The translations under genes were made by a program, and so were the position numbers. From positions 1 through 64,000 of the forward strand of contig NZ_CANMVP010000006.1 of the NCBI RefSeq assembly GCF_947501385.1: a stretch of DNA of 64,000 nt, read 5' to 3'. The notes beneath the pieces are model-generated. The model saw nothing but the letters and a program-made list of their open reading frames with translations, ran no database searches and was not told the origin of the DNA. This DNA comes from an uncultured Polaribacter sp. (lineage in GTDB: Bacteria; Bacteroidota; Bacteroidia; Flavobacteriales; Flavobacteriaceae). The first letter of the stretch is position 1, and every line of letters begins with the position of its first letter. Positions 1 to 9,030 of this stretch are shown in pieces.

Positions 1-66
1 GCTTTTGCAGTAGCTACATCAAAACAAAAATATATAGAAAATTATCAACCAAATATTTGTTTTTAA
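1..66 (+). CDS. 3' end of an unidentified gene cut by the window edge
   Basis: Frame 1 is open from the first base and ends at TAA 64-66, giving a 21-residue tail that ends NYQPNICF. The composition looks like real protein, and the non-coding duplicated segment follows within 10 bases. Too little is present to assign a family. It could also be chance, because a 63-base open frame is not significant by itself. Confidence 0.35.
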   Translation, partial: AFAVATSKQKYIENYQPNICF

Positions 67-73
67 GCACAGT

Positions 74-252
74 TCATTCCTGCGTAGGCAGGAATCCACT
101 TATTAAGAGGAAGTTTAATTATAAGATTCCTGCCTTCGCAGGAATGACAGCTTTATGCAAGCGGATTTTTCCAAGAAAACGCTTTAAACAACTCTATCCA
201 ATCTTTTGGGAAACTTGCTATTAATACTAGTTTTTCTGATGAAAAAAGGATG
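74..252. repeat. Copy 1 of a 179-bp direct duplication
   Basis: Bases 74-252 align with 411-589 at a constant offset of 337 with scattered substitutions and at least one indel in an A-run. The unit begins with a GC-richer hairpin (CATTCCTGCGTAGGCAGGAAT, which contains the palindromic arms ATTCCTGC and GCAGGAAT), has a second one (ATTCCTGCCTTCGCAGGAAT), and finishes inside the 3' end of the pseudouridine synthase reading frame. Divergence indicates an old event. Confidence 0.85.
153..252 (-). pseudogene. Broken 3' fragment of a TruC/RluA-type pseudouridine synthase
   Basis: Read on the minus strand this stretch ends with the same residues as the intact gene at 490-1194 (FPKDWIELF, then FSWKNPLA and stop at 153-155), but has substitutions such as K for E and I for T. 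Upstream of about position 250 the similarity stops and there is no start or catalytic core. It is the coding part of duplication copy 1 and cannot make a working enzyme. Confidence 0.75.
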
Positions 253-410
253 TTCATTTGATACACAATCTATTGAATATTAAACCTGTCACATGGTGGA
301 GATTCACAGAGTGTTTCCGCAGAGATTTGCAAAGTTTTATTGAAAGGGAATATGTTCACGTATCATATCAGGTTAAGAAAAATCTGTGTAGCTCTGTGTT
401 TTTTCTCCTG

Positions 411-589
411 TCATTCCTGCGTAGGCAGGAATCCACTTATTAAGAGGAAGTTTAATTATAAGATTCCTGCCTTTGCAGGAATGACAGCTTTATGCAAGCG
501 GATTCTTCCAAGAAAACGCTTCAAACAACTCTATCCAATCTTTTGGAAATCTTGCTGTTAATACTAATTTTTCTAATGAAAAAGGATGT
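411..589. repeat. Copy 2 of the 179-bp direct duplication
   Basis: Partner of 74-252. Here the segment overlaps the last 100 bases of the intact pseudouridine synthase gene, and the hairpin part (411-489) lies just beyond its stop codon, where it can act as a terminator. The 158 bases between the copies (253-410) contain no recognisable gene. Confidence 0.85.
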
Positions 590-1194
590 ATAAATTCTAG
601 TTTTCCTGCATGTAAAAATAAATTCTTCCACCCAAACTTTTCTGCATACATCAGATCATGATTTTTATCACCATATTTTGCATCACCAATTAAAGGATGG
701 CTAATTTTGTTTGTATGCACTCTTAATTGATGCATTCTACCCGTTTTTGGTTTCATTTCAACCAAACTGTAACGTGAAGAATCATAAGGTTTTACAGGAA
801 CATCTAACAAAACCTGTGCTAGCGTTTTTAAATGCGTTAAAGCCTCTTTATGTACATTGGCATCGCGTCCTTTAACAGGAGAATCAATTATTTTTGTTTC
901 GGGTGAAAAACCTCTAATTACGCCGAAATACGTTTTTTCAATTTCTTTGTTTGTAAATAATTCTTGAAATTTAGAAACATAGCTTTTCTCTTTGGAGAGT
1001 AATATAATTCCCGAAGTTTTTCTATCCAATCGATGGATAGGATATACTTTTATTCCTTTTTCAGCTTCAATGAATTGTAAAAGAGAGGTTTCATCTCCAA
1101 CATTTCTAGAATGAAAAGCATGATGCACCAACATATTGTTTGGTTTAATCACGCATAAGATGTATTCGTCTTCAAAAATGACTTCTATACTCAT
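490..1194 (-). CDS. RNA pseudouridine synthase, RluA/TruC family
   Basis: A 234-residue enzyme that should isomerise uridine to pseudouridine in tRNA or rRNA. The catalytic signature HRLDRKTSG lies at residues 54-62, with Asp57 as the expected nucleophile; downstream GRMHQLRVH and HPLIGDAKYG are the other conserved RluA blocks. There is no S4 domain at the N-terminus, and the length fits TruC-like single-domain members (tRNA position 65 in E. coli) more than RluC/RluD. The exact target base cannot be read from sequence. The gene stands alone on the minus strand; its 3' end is duplicated at 153-252. Confidence 0.9.
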   Translation of the reverse strand: MSIEVIFEDEYILCVIKPNNMLVHHAFHSRNVGDETSLLQFIEAEKGIKVYPIHRLDRKTSGIILLSKEKSYVSKFQELFTNKEIEKTYFGVIRGFSPETKIIDSPVKGRDANVHKEALTHLKTLAQVLLDVPVKPYDSSRYSLVEMKPKTGRMHQLRVHTNKISHPLIGDAKYGDKNHDLMYAEKFGWKNLFLHAGKLEFIHPFSLEKLVLTARFPKDWIELFEAFSWKNPLA

Positions 1195-1300
1195 TGCTAT
1201 TTTTTAGTTTCCAAAAATACTCTTTAATTTGTGATATCTTTAAATAATATTTGGAGTGAATTTTGTAAATTTAGTACGTTATTAATCAATTAATTATCAT

Positions 1301-1846
1301 ATGATGAAAATAGCAATTTTAAGTCTTTTCCTAGTTTTTATGAGTTGTGGAAGCTCAAAAAGTGCTGCAACACAAGCGGAAATTATAAATTTAAAGCAAA
1401 TAGTAGCTACTAAAAACATAACAGCTTCTTTTGATTGGGCCAGACCTTTGGGGCTTATGAATAATGTAACAGGTATAGAAAACTTATTACCTCCAGGAAG
1501 TACTGCGAATAGTATAAATCTTATCGGAAATCCTAATTTCTTCCGTATAAAAAATGATAGCATTCATATGGATTTGCCTTATTATGGGCAACAACAATTG
1601 GGCGGAGGTTATAATTCAGATAGTGGCGTAAAATTTGAAGGTGCAATAAAAAAAGAAAAACAACTTTACGATAAAGAAAAAGAAGCCTATGTTTTAGAGT
1701 ATTGGTTAAATGCAAAAAATGAAAACTATAGCGTAGTACTTACCCTTTTCGCCAATAATAAGAGCAGTTTAAATGTAAATAGTAGCCATAGAACAAACAT
1801 TAGTTATGATGGTAGCTGGGAAGAATATAAAGAAAAAAAGAACTAA
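1301..1846 (+). CDS. DUF4251-type lipoprotein
   Basis: A 181-residue exported protein. The leader is short and hydrophobic and ends FMSCGSS, a typical Bacteroidota lipobox followed by small residues, so it should be lipid-anchored in the cell envelope. The rest resembles the DUF4251 family (beta-rich, DLPYYGQ motif followed by a long Lys/Glu-rich strand region and a serine-rich C-terminal half). Function unknown in the family. Two adjacent ATGs (1301 and 1304) are possible starts. It converges with the next gene with a single base between stops. Confidence 0.75.
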   Translation: MMKIAILSLFLVFMSCGSSKSAATQAEIINLKQIVATKNITASFDWARPLGLMNNVTGIENLLPPGSTANSINLIGNPNFFRIKNDSIHMDLPYYGQQQLGGGYNSDSGVKFEGAIKKEKQLYDKEKEAYVLEYWLNAKNENYSVVLTLFANNKSSLNVNSSHRTNISYDGSWEEYKEKKN

Positions 1847-1847
1847 A

Positions 1848-2282
1848 TTATTCTTGACCAATAAAATCGATCTCTCTGTTATTTCCAATTCCTTTGGGAT
1901 TTTCTCCCCATTTATTCGTTTTAGCTTCTCCATCCATACAAGTTAATATTAGAAACCAAAACGAGCCAATATAAGGGATGAAATTTATTAAAAACCAAGC
2001 ACCACTTTTTCCTAAATCGTGCATTCTTCTTGAACTTAAAGCTAAAGATGGAATAACAGTTGCTAAAGTATACAATCCTAAAATTTGTAAAAAAAGATAG
2101 TTTGTATGGTCTTCTTCAAAATTTTCTTCAAATAAATTTGAAGTATCATTTGTATAAAAATAGAGAATCAATAAAAGTCCCGAAAATAAAATATGAAATA
2201 GACAAAACATCCAGTATTCTTTTCTTCTTACTCTTCCAGAAAACTTAAAGTAATTTTTTAAAACATGTAGATACCAATCCAT
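1848..2282 (-). CDS. DUF805 inner-membrane protein
   Basis: 144 residues with the DUF805 opening (FKFSGRVRRKEYWMF) followed by four predicted membrane segments and the family block SLALSSRRMHDLGKSG in the second half, ending with a short polar tail. DUF805 proteins are small integral membrane proteins of unknown function. The length and motif order are complete for the family. No operon partner; it stands between a convergent gene and a repeat-containing gap. Confidence 0.9.
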   Translation of the reverse strand: MDWYLHVLKNYFKFSGRVRRKEYWMFCLFHILFSGLLLILYFYTNDTSNLFEENFEEDHTNYLFLQILGLYTLATVIPSLALSSRRMHDLGKSGAWFLINFIPYIGSFWFLILTCMDGEAKTNKWGENPKGIGNNREIDFIGQE

Positions 2283-2364
2283 TTTTATTCATTTTCTTGT
2301 TAAAAGTCGAAAATTTGCAATTTTATTGCAGTTACTTTAGTTTTTATACTCTTTTAAGAGATTC

Positions 2365-2640
2365 GGAACGCTCGAATAGACATATTTACAGACATAACCG
2401 CTTAATATTTTTTTTCTTGGGTCTACCATTGACGTAGCAAGTTACTGTTTTACAAATTATTAATATATGTCTGGTCGAGCGCAGTCGAGACCTCATTAAA
2501 ACCTCTCGATAGCTTCGCTAGCTACTTTCAATGAAAATGTATTTTCATTTCAGTAATGCTCGAGGAGACATTACGTCATTCCAACCGCTTGATAAAAATT
2601 TTTCTCGGGTCTCTAACAGACATGATTACAAGGATTCTGT
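2365..2640. repeat. Dispersed repeat family B (two decayed copies) in a 440-bp gap
   Basis: The gene-free stretch 2283-2723 is mostly repeat. 2423-2640 carries the family order seen again at 25186-25660 and 51570-51755: CTACCATTGACG, then a TCTCGAT..GCTTCGC..GCTA block, a palindrome around ATGAAAATGTATTTTCAT, ..GTAATGCTCGA.., then GTCATTCCAACCGCTTGAT and TTTTTCTCGGGTCTC. 2365-2422 resembles the tail of another copy. No open frame of note is seen. Confidence 0.75.
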
Positions 2641-2723
2641 CTTATCATTTTCTAAAAAAAAGTGCACTCTTTTAGTTAAACTATGGATTTGAAATCCATA
2701 GTTATTTATCGTAAATATAAAAA

Positions 2724-4058
2724 CTAAAACAATCCTCTCGATTTTAATTCTAAATATTTGTTGATGGTATCTCCCGTTAGATTTTCTGGAGATGTTAAAA
2801 CCGATTGAATTCCGTATTTCTTTAATTCATTTACAATTCGTACTTTTTCATACATAAACTTTTCAGCAATAATACTGTCATATACATCTTGAATTGTAGC
2901 TGCTTTTGAATTGATTAAAGTTTGTAGTTCTGTATTTTTAAAGAAAACAACTAACACTAAATGGTTTTTGGCCAACGCACGTAAATAGGTAAGTTGTCTG
3001 TTTAAACCGTCCATTGTTTCGAAATTTGTATATATAATTAACAAACTTCTATGTGTTATTTTTCTTTTGATAACCGCGTATAATGTACTAAAATCAGATT
3101 CAGAAAAGTCTGTTTTTAGATTGTGTAACGCTTCAGAAATTAAACTCATTTGCGAGTTTCTTTTTTCAGCAACAATCCAATCTTCTAAGTTTTTAGAGAA
3201 AGACAACATGCCTGCTTTGTCTTGCTTTCTTAAAATAATATTGCTAATTGCTAAAGTTGCATTGATTGCATAGTCTAACAAACTCAGTTCGTTAAATTGC
3301 ATTTGCATAGCGCGTCCTTTGTCTATGATTGAATAGACAGGTTGCGATTTTTCTTCTACATATTGATTCACCATTAATTGATTCCGCTTCGCAGTTGCTT
3401 TCCAGTTTAAGGTTCTTATATCATCACCAGAAACATATTCTTTAATTTGTTCGAACTCTAAAGAATGTCCAATTCTTCTTACTTTTTTTGTTCCGTAGGA
3501 AATCGCATTATTACTAAACGCTTTAAAATCGAACGCTCTTAATTTTAAAAAAGAAGGATAGCATTTTAAGACGGTTTCTTCTCCTAAAATATATTTTTTG
3601 GTGGCCAATTGCAAAGGAGAACTTGCATACACATTACTTTTTCCAAAATTATAGACACCTCTTTCTGATGGTTTTAAATCGTAATATATTGTTTTTTCTT
3701 CTTTGGAAGGAATCACTAAAGGAAAAATAAAATCTCTCTTTTGGAATTGATAGGGGAGTTCTTCAATAATAGATAAATGACTTGTAAAAGTATATTGGTT
3801 TTTTATTTTTAGAGTGACTTTATTCAAATCGCCATTAGACAATCTTTCAGGTAAAGAACGCTTCAATGAAACTCCTTTTTTAAGATGGTACAACAAAAAG
3901 ATGTCTACAAACACTAAAATGGTGATGACACAAAGCAACACTTTAGAAACTTCATAGAATATAGGTGCAAAAAAACCTATCACGAAACATACAGCCACCG
4001 TTCCTAAGAAATAGAAAAAACGATTGTTTAAAAATAATGTGTTGTAAAAGTGTTTCAA
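2724..4058 (-). CDS. DUF58 domain protein (VWA-like, BatA-locus type)
   Basis: 444 residues. Two hydrophobic segments near the N-terminus (about 14-32 and 36-55) are followed by a beta-rich region and the DUF58 core (DIRTLNWKATAKRNQLMVNQ near residues 211-230), then a von Willebrand-A-like half with DKGRAMQ in place of the metal-site DxSxS motif. The family works with MoxR ATPases in envelope or protein-complex assembly, but its substrate is unknown. It is the last gene of the MoxR block; 75 bases of primer-like filler separate it from the ATPase gene. Confidence 0.9.
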   Translation of the reverse strand: MKHFYNTLFLNNRFFYFLGTVAVCFVIGFFAPIFYEVSKVLLCVITILVFVDIFLLYHLKKGVSLKRSLPERLSNGDLNKVTLKIKNQYTFTSHLSIIEELPYQFQKRDFIFPLVIPSKEEKTIYYDLKPSERGVYNFGKSNVYASSPLQLATKKYILGEETVLKCYPSFLKLRAFDFKAFSNNAISYGTKKVRRIGHSLEFEQIKEYVSGDDIRTLNWKATAKRNQLMVNQYVEEKSQPVYSIIDKGRAMQMQFNELSLLDYAINATLAISNIILRKQDKAGMLSFSKNLEDWIVAEKRNSQMSLISEALHNLKTDFSESDFSTLYAVIKRKITHRSLLIIYTNFETMDGLNRQLTYLRALAKNHLVLVVFFKNTELQTLINSKAATIQDVYDSIIAEKFMYEKVRIVNELKKYGIQSVLTSPENLTGDTINKYLELKSRGLF

Positions 4059-4133
4059 TATTTTAATGACTTATGACTATTTGACTTATGATGTACGACT
4101 GCAAACTGCCAACTGTTTACTGCGTACTAAAAC

Positions 4134-5153
4134 CTACCTAGGAATCTCCACAGCCTCAATAATCTGTTCTATAATTTGTTTGCTGGTTAAACCTTCCATT
4201 TCTCTTTCTGGTGTTACAATAACCCTGTGTTGCAATACCGGAATTGTTGCTTTTTTAATATCTTCTGGCGTAACAAAATCTCTTCCATCTATTGCTGCAA
4301 AAGCTTTAGAAGCGTTTAAAATGGCAATGCTTGCTCTTGGTGAAGCGCCCAAATATAAAAACGAATTAGATCTTGTATTCACTACAATATTCGCGATGTA
4401 TTTTAAAAGATTTTCTTCGATAGCAATTTGATTTACCAAATTTCGAAACTCAATAATTTTTGAGGCAGTAATTACGGTTTCAATTTTACTCTCTTTTGTG
4501 GTGTTTTTTAAAGCTTGTTCTTTTAGAATAATGTCAAACTCTTCATCTGCATTTGGGTATTCAACATTAATTTTGAATAAAAAACGGTCTAATTGTGCTT
4601 CTGGCAATCTGTAGGTTCCTTCTTGCTCGATTGGGTTTTGTGTTGCTAACACAATAAAAGGCTCTTCCATTTTATAGGTTTTGCCATCTATAGTTACTTG
4701 CTTTTCTTCCATCACTTCAAACAAAGCAGCCTGTGTTTTTGCTGGTGCTCTGTTGATTTCATCAATTAAAATCATGCTAGAAAAAATAGGGCCTTTTTTA
4801 AACTCAAATTCCGAGGTCTGTAAGTTATACACAGAAGTTCCTAAAATATCTGATGGCATTAAATCTGGCGTAAACTGAATTCTACTAAAATCTGCAGCGA
4901 TGGTTTTAGACAATAGTTTTGCCGTAATGGTTTTTGCGACGCCCGGAACACCTTCAATTAAAACATGTCCGTCGGAAAGTAGCGCAACAATTAACAAATC
5001 GAGCATGTCTTTTTGACCCACAATTACTTTCTGTAACTGTTGCTTTATTTTGTATACATTTTCTTGCAATTCAGCAACATCTATTCTGTTTTCAAACTCA
5101 ATTCTTTCAGGAGTTTGTTCGTTGTTTACCTGTTCTATGTTTGGTGTATCCAT
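4134..5153 (-). CDS. MoxR-family AAA+ ATPase
   Basis: 339 residues. Walker A GVPGVAKT at 68-75, Walker B ILIDEINRAPAKTQ near 130-143, sensor-1 ATQNPIEQEGTYRLPEAQLDRF region, and a C-terminal AAA lid (LGASPRASIAIL). These are the standard MoxR features; members act as chaperone-like ATPases that prepare VWA-domain partners. Gene order with DUF58 downstream and DUF4350, DUF4129, SpoIIM upstream is conserved in flavobacteria and supports a common membrane-associated role. Start is 2 bases downstream of the preceding stop, so translation is probably coupled. Confidence 0.95.
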   Translation of the reverse strand: MDTPNIEQVNNEQTPERIEFENRIDVAELQENVYKIKQQLQKVIVGQKDMLDLLIVALLSDGHVLIEGVPGVAKTITAKLLSKTIAADFSRIQFTPDLMPSDILGTSVYNLQTSEFEFKKGPIFSSMILIDEINRAPAKTQAALFEVMEEKQVTIDGKTYKMEEPFIVLATQNPIEQEGTYRLPEAQLDRFLFKINVEYPNADEEFDIILKEQALKNTTKESKIETVITASKIIEFRNLVNQIAIEENLLKYIANIVVNTRSNSFLYLGASPRASIAILNASKAFAAIDGRDFVTPEDIKKATIPVLQHRVIVTPEREMEGLTSKQIIEQIIEAVEIPR

Positions 5154-5155
5154 CG

Positions 5156-6367
5156 TTATTTTTTAAAGAAGTTTTCAATCATTTTATGCAACCCAATGAG
5201 TTCTTCTTCAGAACATTCAGGTTTTTTATTTAGAGCAATTATGGTATGTATCAAATATTTTGTTTTTTGTAATTCGTTGCCTGATTTGGCGGCTAATTTT
5301 TTTATAAAATCGGCATTTAAATTTAAGGTATGTATCAAGTATTTAGAACGTACTTTCTCTAAGAAAAAAACAATCTTCTTATCTACTAAGACCTTATGAT
5401 CTGCTTCACTTAAATACAAATTAGAAATGGTTTGCGTAAATGCTACCGTGGTATTTTCTAAAGGTGCTAGAACAGGAATTGCTCTTTGTTTTCTTCGTGC
5501 GTTAAACAACATAAACAATAACAAACCGGCTACTGAGACAAATAAAAACCAAGTTAAGGTTTCATGCTGAAAAAAGAACTTAAAAATAGAAGGTTTTTGT
5601 TCTTTAGTATCAGAATACTTGCTAGATTTTATATGCACATCCCATAAAATAGATTTTTTTGGCAGATAGGATAAGAGGTTCTCTACATAATTTTCTTTTC
5701 CGTTCAATAAGAAGTAATTTGTAAAAACTACAGGATTTGTATGCAAGTAGAAAGCACCTTTGCCATGATAAATCTTTACAAAATTTGGTACTTCTTCACT
5801 ATCAATTTTTGTGGTTCCTAAAACAATGGTTTTGTTCTCATTGTATTCTAAAAAATAATTTCTACGGATGTTTCTTTCAAACACATAAGGTGCATCTACA
5901 AAATCTGTATGTTTTAAGTAAAATTCGCCTTTTAACCTTTTTAAAGCTGCAATAGAAGAAACTTTCTTATCTAAGTTATTGGTGGTGAATTCTAATTTTT
6001 CTTTAAACGATTCTTTAAAATAATTTAACGCGATAAAAGCGGTGTTTCCTTGTTTTACAAAGTTTAATAATTCTATGGTTCCTGCTGCTGTTTGCTTACT
6101 GGCTGCATTCTTAATTAAGAGATACGTCTTGTTTTTTGTGGAATCTTTATCATCATTAAACAGTAAATAATCATAGAAATTCTCTTTTAAAAATGTTGTG
6201 TTTTGCTCCTGAAACAGCGTGTCTATTTCTTTCGAAATGATATAATTCCCAAACGGACTTTTCTCTTTCTCTCTATAATTTTCTACCCAATCTGTCTTTT
6301 TACAACTCGTAAAAATGATGATGAATAAAAGAAGTATTAATTTTTTTATGTATTGAAGTTGTATCAT
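5156..6367 (-). CDS. DUF4350 domain membrane protein
   Basis: 403 residues. The N-terminus has a hydrophobic leader ending FTSCKK, which could be a lipobox or a membrane anchor; a single strong membrane segment lies near 273-292 (FLFVSVAGLLLFMLFNARRK), followed by a cytoplasmic helical tail. The first part matches DUF4350, a Rossmann/GATase-like domain that is always found in this MoxR block. No enzymatic residues recognised. Overlaps the next upstream gene by 4 bases (ATGA). Confidence 0.85.
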   Translation of the reverse strand: MIQLQYIKKLILLLFIIIFTSCKKTDWVENYREKEKSPFGNYIISKEIDTLFQEQNTTFLKENFYDYLLFNDDKDSTKNKTYLLIKNAASKQTAAGTIELLNFVKQGNTAFIALNYFKESFKEKLEFTTNNLDKKVSSIAALKRLKGEFYLKHTDFVDAPYVFERNIRRNYFLEYNENKTIVLGTTKIDSEEVPNFVKIYHGKGAFYLHTNPVVFTNYFLLNGKENYVENLLSYLPKKSILWDVHIKSSKYSDTKEQKPSIFKFFFQHETLTWFLFVSVAGLLLFMLFNARRKQRAIPVLAPLENTTVAFTQTISNLYLSEADHKVLVDKKIVFFLEKVRSKYLIHTLNLNADFIKKLAAKSGNELQKTKYLIHTIIALNKKPECSEEELIGLHKMIENFFKK

Positions 6368-7083
6368 TTATGTGTGTTCTTTTTAAATGATTTGTACTTC
6401 TCTTGAATCTTACTAAAATCGGTTGTGTTAATTGAGAATTCTCCATACCAAACATAGGTATAGACATAAGAAAGATACGAAAATTCGTCTCTCATACTTC
6501 CTTTTTCTAGTTCAAATTTGTATGCTGCATTGGTTTTGTCTTTATGATAATCAATCAATTTTTTATTGGCTAATAACTTTAAAACGGATAAATAATAATA
6601 CCGAATCGCCAATCTGTAGTTTTGTGCTGCAATGGCTTGTTGTAGCAAGGCTTCTAAATCTACTTCATGAATGTCTTCGTCTTCATATACCAATTTTTCT
6701 GCAACTTTCTTTTTTCCTTTTTTGAAATTCCAAAAACTCGTTTCTGAACCCAACATAATTTTTAATATCACAAAAACAATAAATCCGCCTAAAAGAAACG
6801 GAAAAATACTTTTCATAAAAAAGACGAATGCTTTTAAAAAACCTAGGTTAGGAGCAGTGCTATTCTCTTTTTCATTCTCAGGTACTTCCACATAAATAAA
6901 ATCTTTTTCGGTATACTTTTCCTTTAAATCTCCTTTGAAGGTTCGTTGAGACGTATAATTAATGGTTTTAAGATATTTTGTGGTGTCTTTTACAGTAGCA
7001 ATACTGTCTAAACCTTTTTCTTGACCGTTTAGTACGAAAGCAAATTGTGTGCAAATGATAAGTATAAAGAGCTTTTTCATCAA
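6364..7083 (-). CDS. DUF4129 domain membrane protein
   Basis: 239 residues: cleavable-looking leader (residues 1-20), a periplasmic stretch, one membrane helix near 88-110 and a C-terminal cytoplasmic DUF4129 domain containing the conserved helical block AAQNYRLAIRYYYLSVLKLL and FSYLSYVYTYVWYGE. The family often sits next to DUF4350 and transglutaminase-type membrane proteins. Overlaps both neighbours by 4 bases, so it is part of one transcript from about 8045 to 2724. Confidence 0.85.
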   Translation of the reverse strand: MMKKLFILIICTQFAFVLNGQEKGLDSIATVKDTTKYLKTINYTSQRTFKGDLKEKYTEKDFIYVEVPENEKENSTAPNLGFLKAFVFFMKSIFPFLLGGFIVFVILKIMLGSETSFWNFKKGKKKVAEKLVYEDEDIHEVDLEALLQQAIAAQNYRLAIRYYYLSVLKLLANKKLIDYHKDKTNAAYKFELEKGSMRDEFSYLSYVYTYVWYGEFSINTTDFSKIQEKYKSFKKNTHK

Positions 7084-8045
7084 CGTAATTGGTGTTTTCT
7101 AGCCACTTTAAAAGGCAAGATTAAATAGTAATACCCAATAGTAGCAAGGCTACATAGAATAATTGCGAAACAAATAATTGTAGGCATGGTATTCGAATAC
7201 CTTGTGATATAGCCTTCTAAAAATGCTGCTGCGATGGTAAATGGAATGGTGCTGATAAATATAAAAAATGCATTTCTAACACCTTTTTTAAAGGATTCAA
7301 ATCGTTTTAAAGTTCCTGGAAATAAAATACTCGCACCAATCATATAGCCTGTTGCTGCCTGAATGATAATTCCGAAAATTTCATAAGTTCCATGAATCCA
7401 AATGCCTTTGATGCTATCGAAAAGGCTGTTTTGTTGGTAAAAAAAGGCTTGAAAAACAGCGACCATAATCCCGTTTACAACTACATAAAAACCAGTTCCA
7501 ATCCCCAGAAATAAGCCCGAAAGAAACATATTTAAACCTACTCTTTGGTTGTTATTGTAAATGCCTATAAAGGTGCCCCAGTTGCTACCGCTTTTATAGA
7601 TGGCCATTGCATCGCCACTTTCTATATTATCTAAGGTTTGGTCTATGTATTCATTCCCCAGAATTTGGCGTGCAAAAGTTTCGTCATTAAAGGTAGATAG
7701 CAATCCTATAAAAAAGCAGATAAAGAAAAACGCAAATGACAAATAGATGTATTTTCTATATTGATAGGCGAGGAGTGGCACTTGATCAAAAAAGAAATAC
7801 AATAGAATGTTTTGGTCTCTTCTTTTGGCATGGTATACCTTGTCGAAACTACTTTTTGCCAGTTTATTTAAGTAGGTAGTAACCTTACTTTTAGGATAAT
7901 AGGTTTGTGCATATACCAGATCGTTCATGATCTTAATATGCAGGTTGGCGATGTCGTCTGAACTTATTTTCTTTTTATTTGAAATTACTTGTTCAAATTC
8001 GAGCCATTTTTCTTTATTTTGCTTTATAAAAGCGACCTCTCTCAT
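7080..8045 (-). CDS. SpoIIM-like integral membrane protein
   Basis: 321 residues with a soluble helical N-terminus (about 1-95) and at least five membrane helices. The later part carries the stage-II-sporulation-M signature: GSNWGTFIGIYNNNQRVGL, GIGTGFYVVVNGIM and GIWIHGTYEIFGIIIQAATG. The organism does not sporulate; in Bacteroidota this family belongs to the MoxR/DUF58 block and its function is unknown. First gene of the minus-strand operon. Its ATG (8043-8045) overlaps an ATG on the opposite strand. Confidence 0.9.
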   Translation of the reverse strand: MREVAFIKQNKEKWLEFEQVISNKKKISSDDIANLHIKIMNDLVYAQTYYPKSKVTTYLNKLAKSSFDKVYHAKRRDQNILLYFFFDQVPLLAYQYRKYIYLSFAFFFICFFIGLLSTFNDETFARQILGNEYIDQTLDNIESGDAMAIYKSGSNWGTFIGIYNNNQRVGLNMFLSGLFLGIGTGFYVVVNGIMVAVFQAFFYQQNSLFDSIKGIWIHGTYEIFGIIIQAATGYMIGASILFPGTLKRFESFKKGVRNAFFIFISTIPFTIAAAFLEGYITRYSNTMPTIICFAIILCSLATIGYYYLILPFKVARKHQLR

Positions 8046-8067
8046 GAAGAGCGAATTTAATCATTGC

Positions 8068-8880
8068 ATGAAAAGACTCCAAATAAAAACCGCACAAAAT
8101 GTAAATATTAACTTTACCCTAGCCAATGTTGGCATGCGTTTGTTGGCCTTTGTTGTAGACAATGTGCTAAAGTTTGCGTATTTGTACTTTGTGTATTATG
8201 TATTTGATTTTCAGGTAGTAGAAAGAGTTTTCTCTGGAGATCATTGGACTGCACAGGCTGTTGGTATCTTAGTTTTGATTCCTGTTACTTTTTATTCGCT
8301 GTATTCTGAAATATTGTTAGACGGGCAAACGGTGGGCAAGAAACTCCTAAAGATTAAGGTCATTAATGAGGATGGTTTTAAACCGTCTATCACAGATTTT
8401 ATCATGCGTTGGCTTTTGCGGATTGTAGATTTTAACTTGTTTATTTTATTGGCTGTTTATATGTATTCTTTAGGCTTAGAGCATGAAGATCTTATTATGG
8501 GAGTCTGTTTTATTGTTGGTAAATTGGTAGGATTGCTACTGATTATCTTTACAAATAAAAACCAGCGCTTTGGTGATATTATTGCCAATACCATTGTGAT
8601 TTCTTTAAAAGACGAAGCCAAATTTTCTGATACCATTTTAATGCATCTTACAGATACTTATTTGCCAACATATCCGAATGTGATTCAATTGTCTGATAAT
8701 GATGTTCGCATTATTAAAGATACATTTGCATCTGCTAGAAAGTTTAACGATTATAAAACGTTGATAAAACTGCGTTCTAAGATTATTGAAGTCACGCAAA
8801 TCACTTCAAAGCATAAAAGCGATTCTGAATTTATAGATACCGTGCTTAAAGATTATAATTATTATACACAACGGATGTAG
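8068..8880 (+). CDS. RDD family membrane protein
   Basis: About 270 residues with an RDD domain: three or four membrane segments, GMRLLAFVVDNVLKF near the start, the DGQTVGKKLLKIKVI block and NQRFGDIIANTIVI. RDD proteins are membrane proteins proposed to take part in transport of small compounds or ions. I place the start at 8068 because homologues begin close to the LQIKTAQNVNINF block; ATG 8044 is an alternative, and the frame is open further up but lies inside the divergent SpoIIM gene. It is divergently transcribed from the MoxR operon and normally accompanies it. Confidence 0.85.
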   Translation: MKRLQIKTAQNVNINFTLANVGMRLLAFVVDNVLKFAYLYFVYYVFDFQVVERVFSGDHWTAQAVGILVLIPVTFYSLYSEILLDGQTVGKKLLKIKVINEDGFKPSITDFIMRWLLRIVDFNLFILLAVYMYSLGLEHEDLIMGVCFIVGKLVGLLLIIFTNKNQRFGDIIANTIVISLKDEAKFSDTILMHLTDTYLPTYPNVIQLSDNDVRIIKDTFASARKFNDYKTLIKLRSKIIEVTQITSKHKSDSEFIDTVLKDYNYYTQRM

Positions 8881-9030
8881 TGGATGGATTGTTAAATATT
8901 CTATTTAACATAATGTAAATTATAGTACATTTATATAATTTATTGTATATTAGCTTTTTAAATAATTATATATGAATAATTTACGCTGTTATTATTATAT
9001 TTTTATATTAAATTATACTATGTTTGACGT

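Noticed and set aside
258..561. Short plus-strand frames over the duplicated segment
   Set aside because: They are translations of the repeat hairpins (FLRRQESTY-type and CVGRNPLIKRK-type peptides) and lie antisense to the pseudouridine synthase end.
4059..4133. Primer-like filler with ACTGCGTACT and CTGCCAACTG, also near 48195-48230, as a functional repeat
   Set aside because: Only short, imperfect matches between the two places; could be low-complexity decay. Not enough to define a family.
7927..8067. N-terminal extension of the RDD protein
   Set aside because: The first 39 codons lie inside the divergent SpoIIM gene and read like antisense; homologous starts fit ATG 8068.
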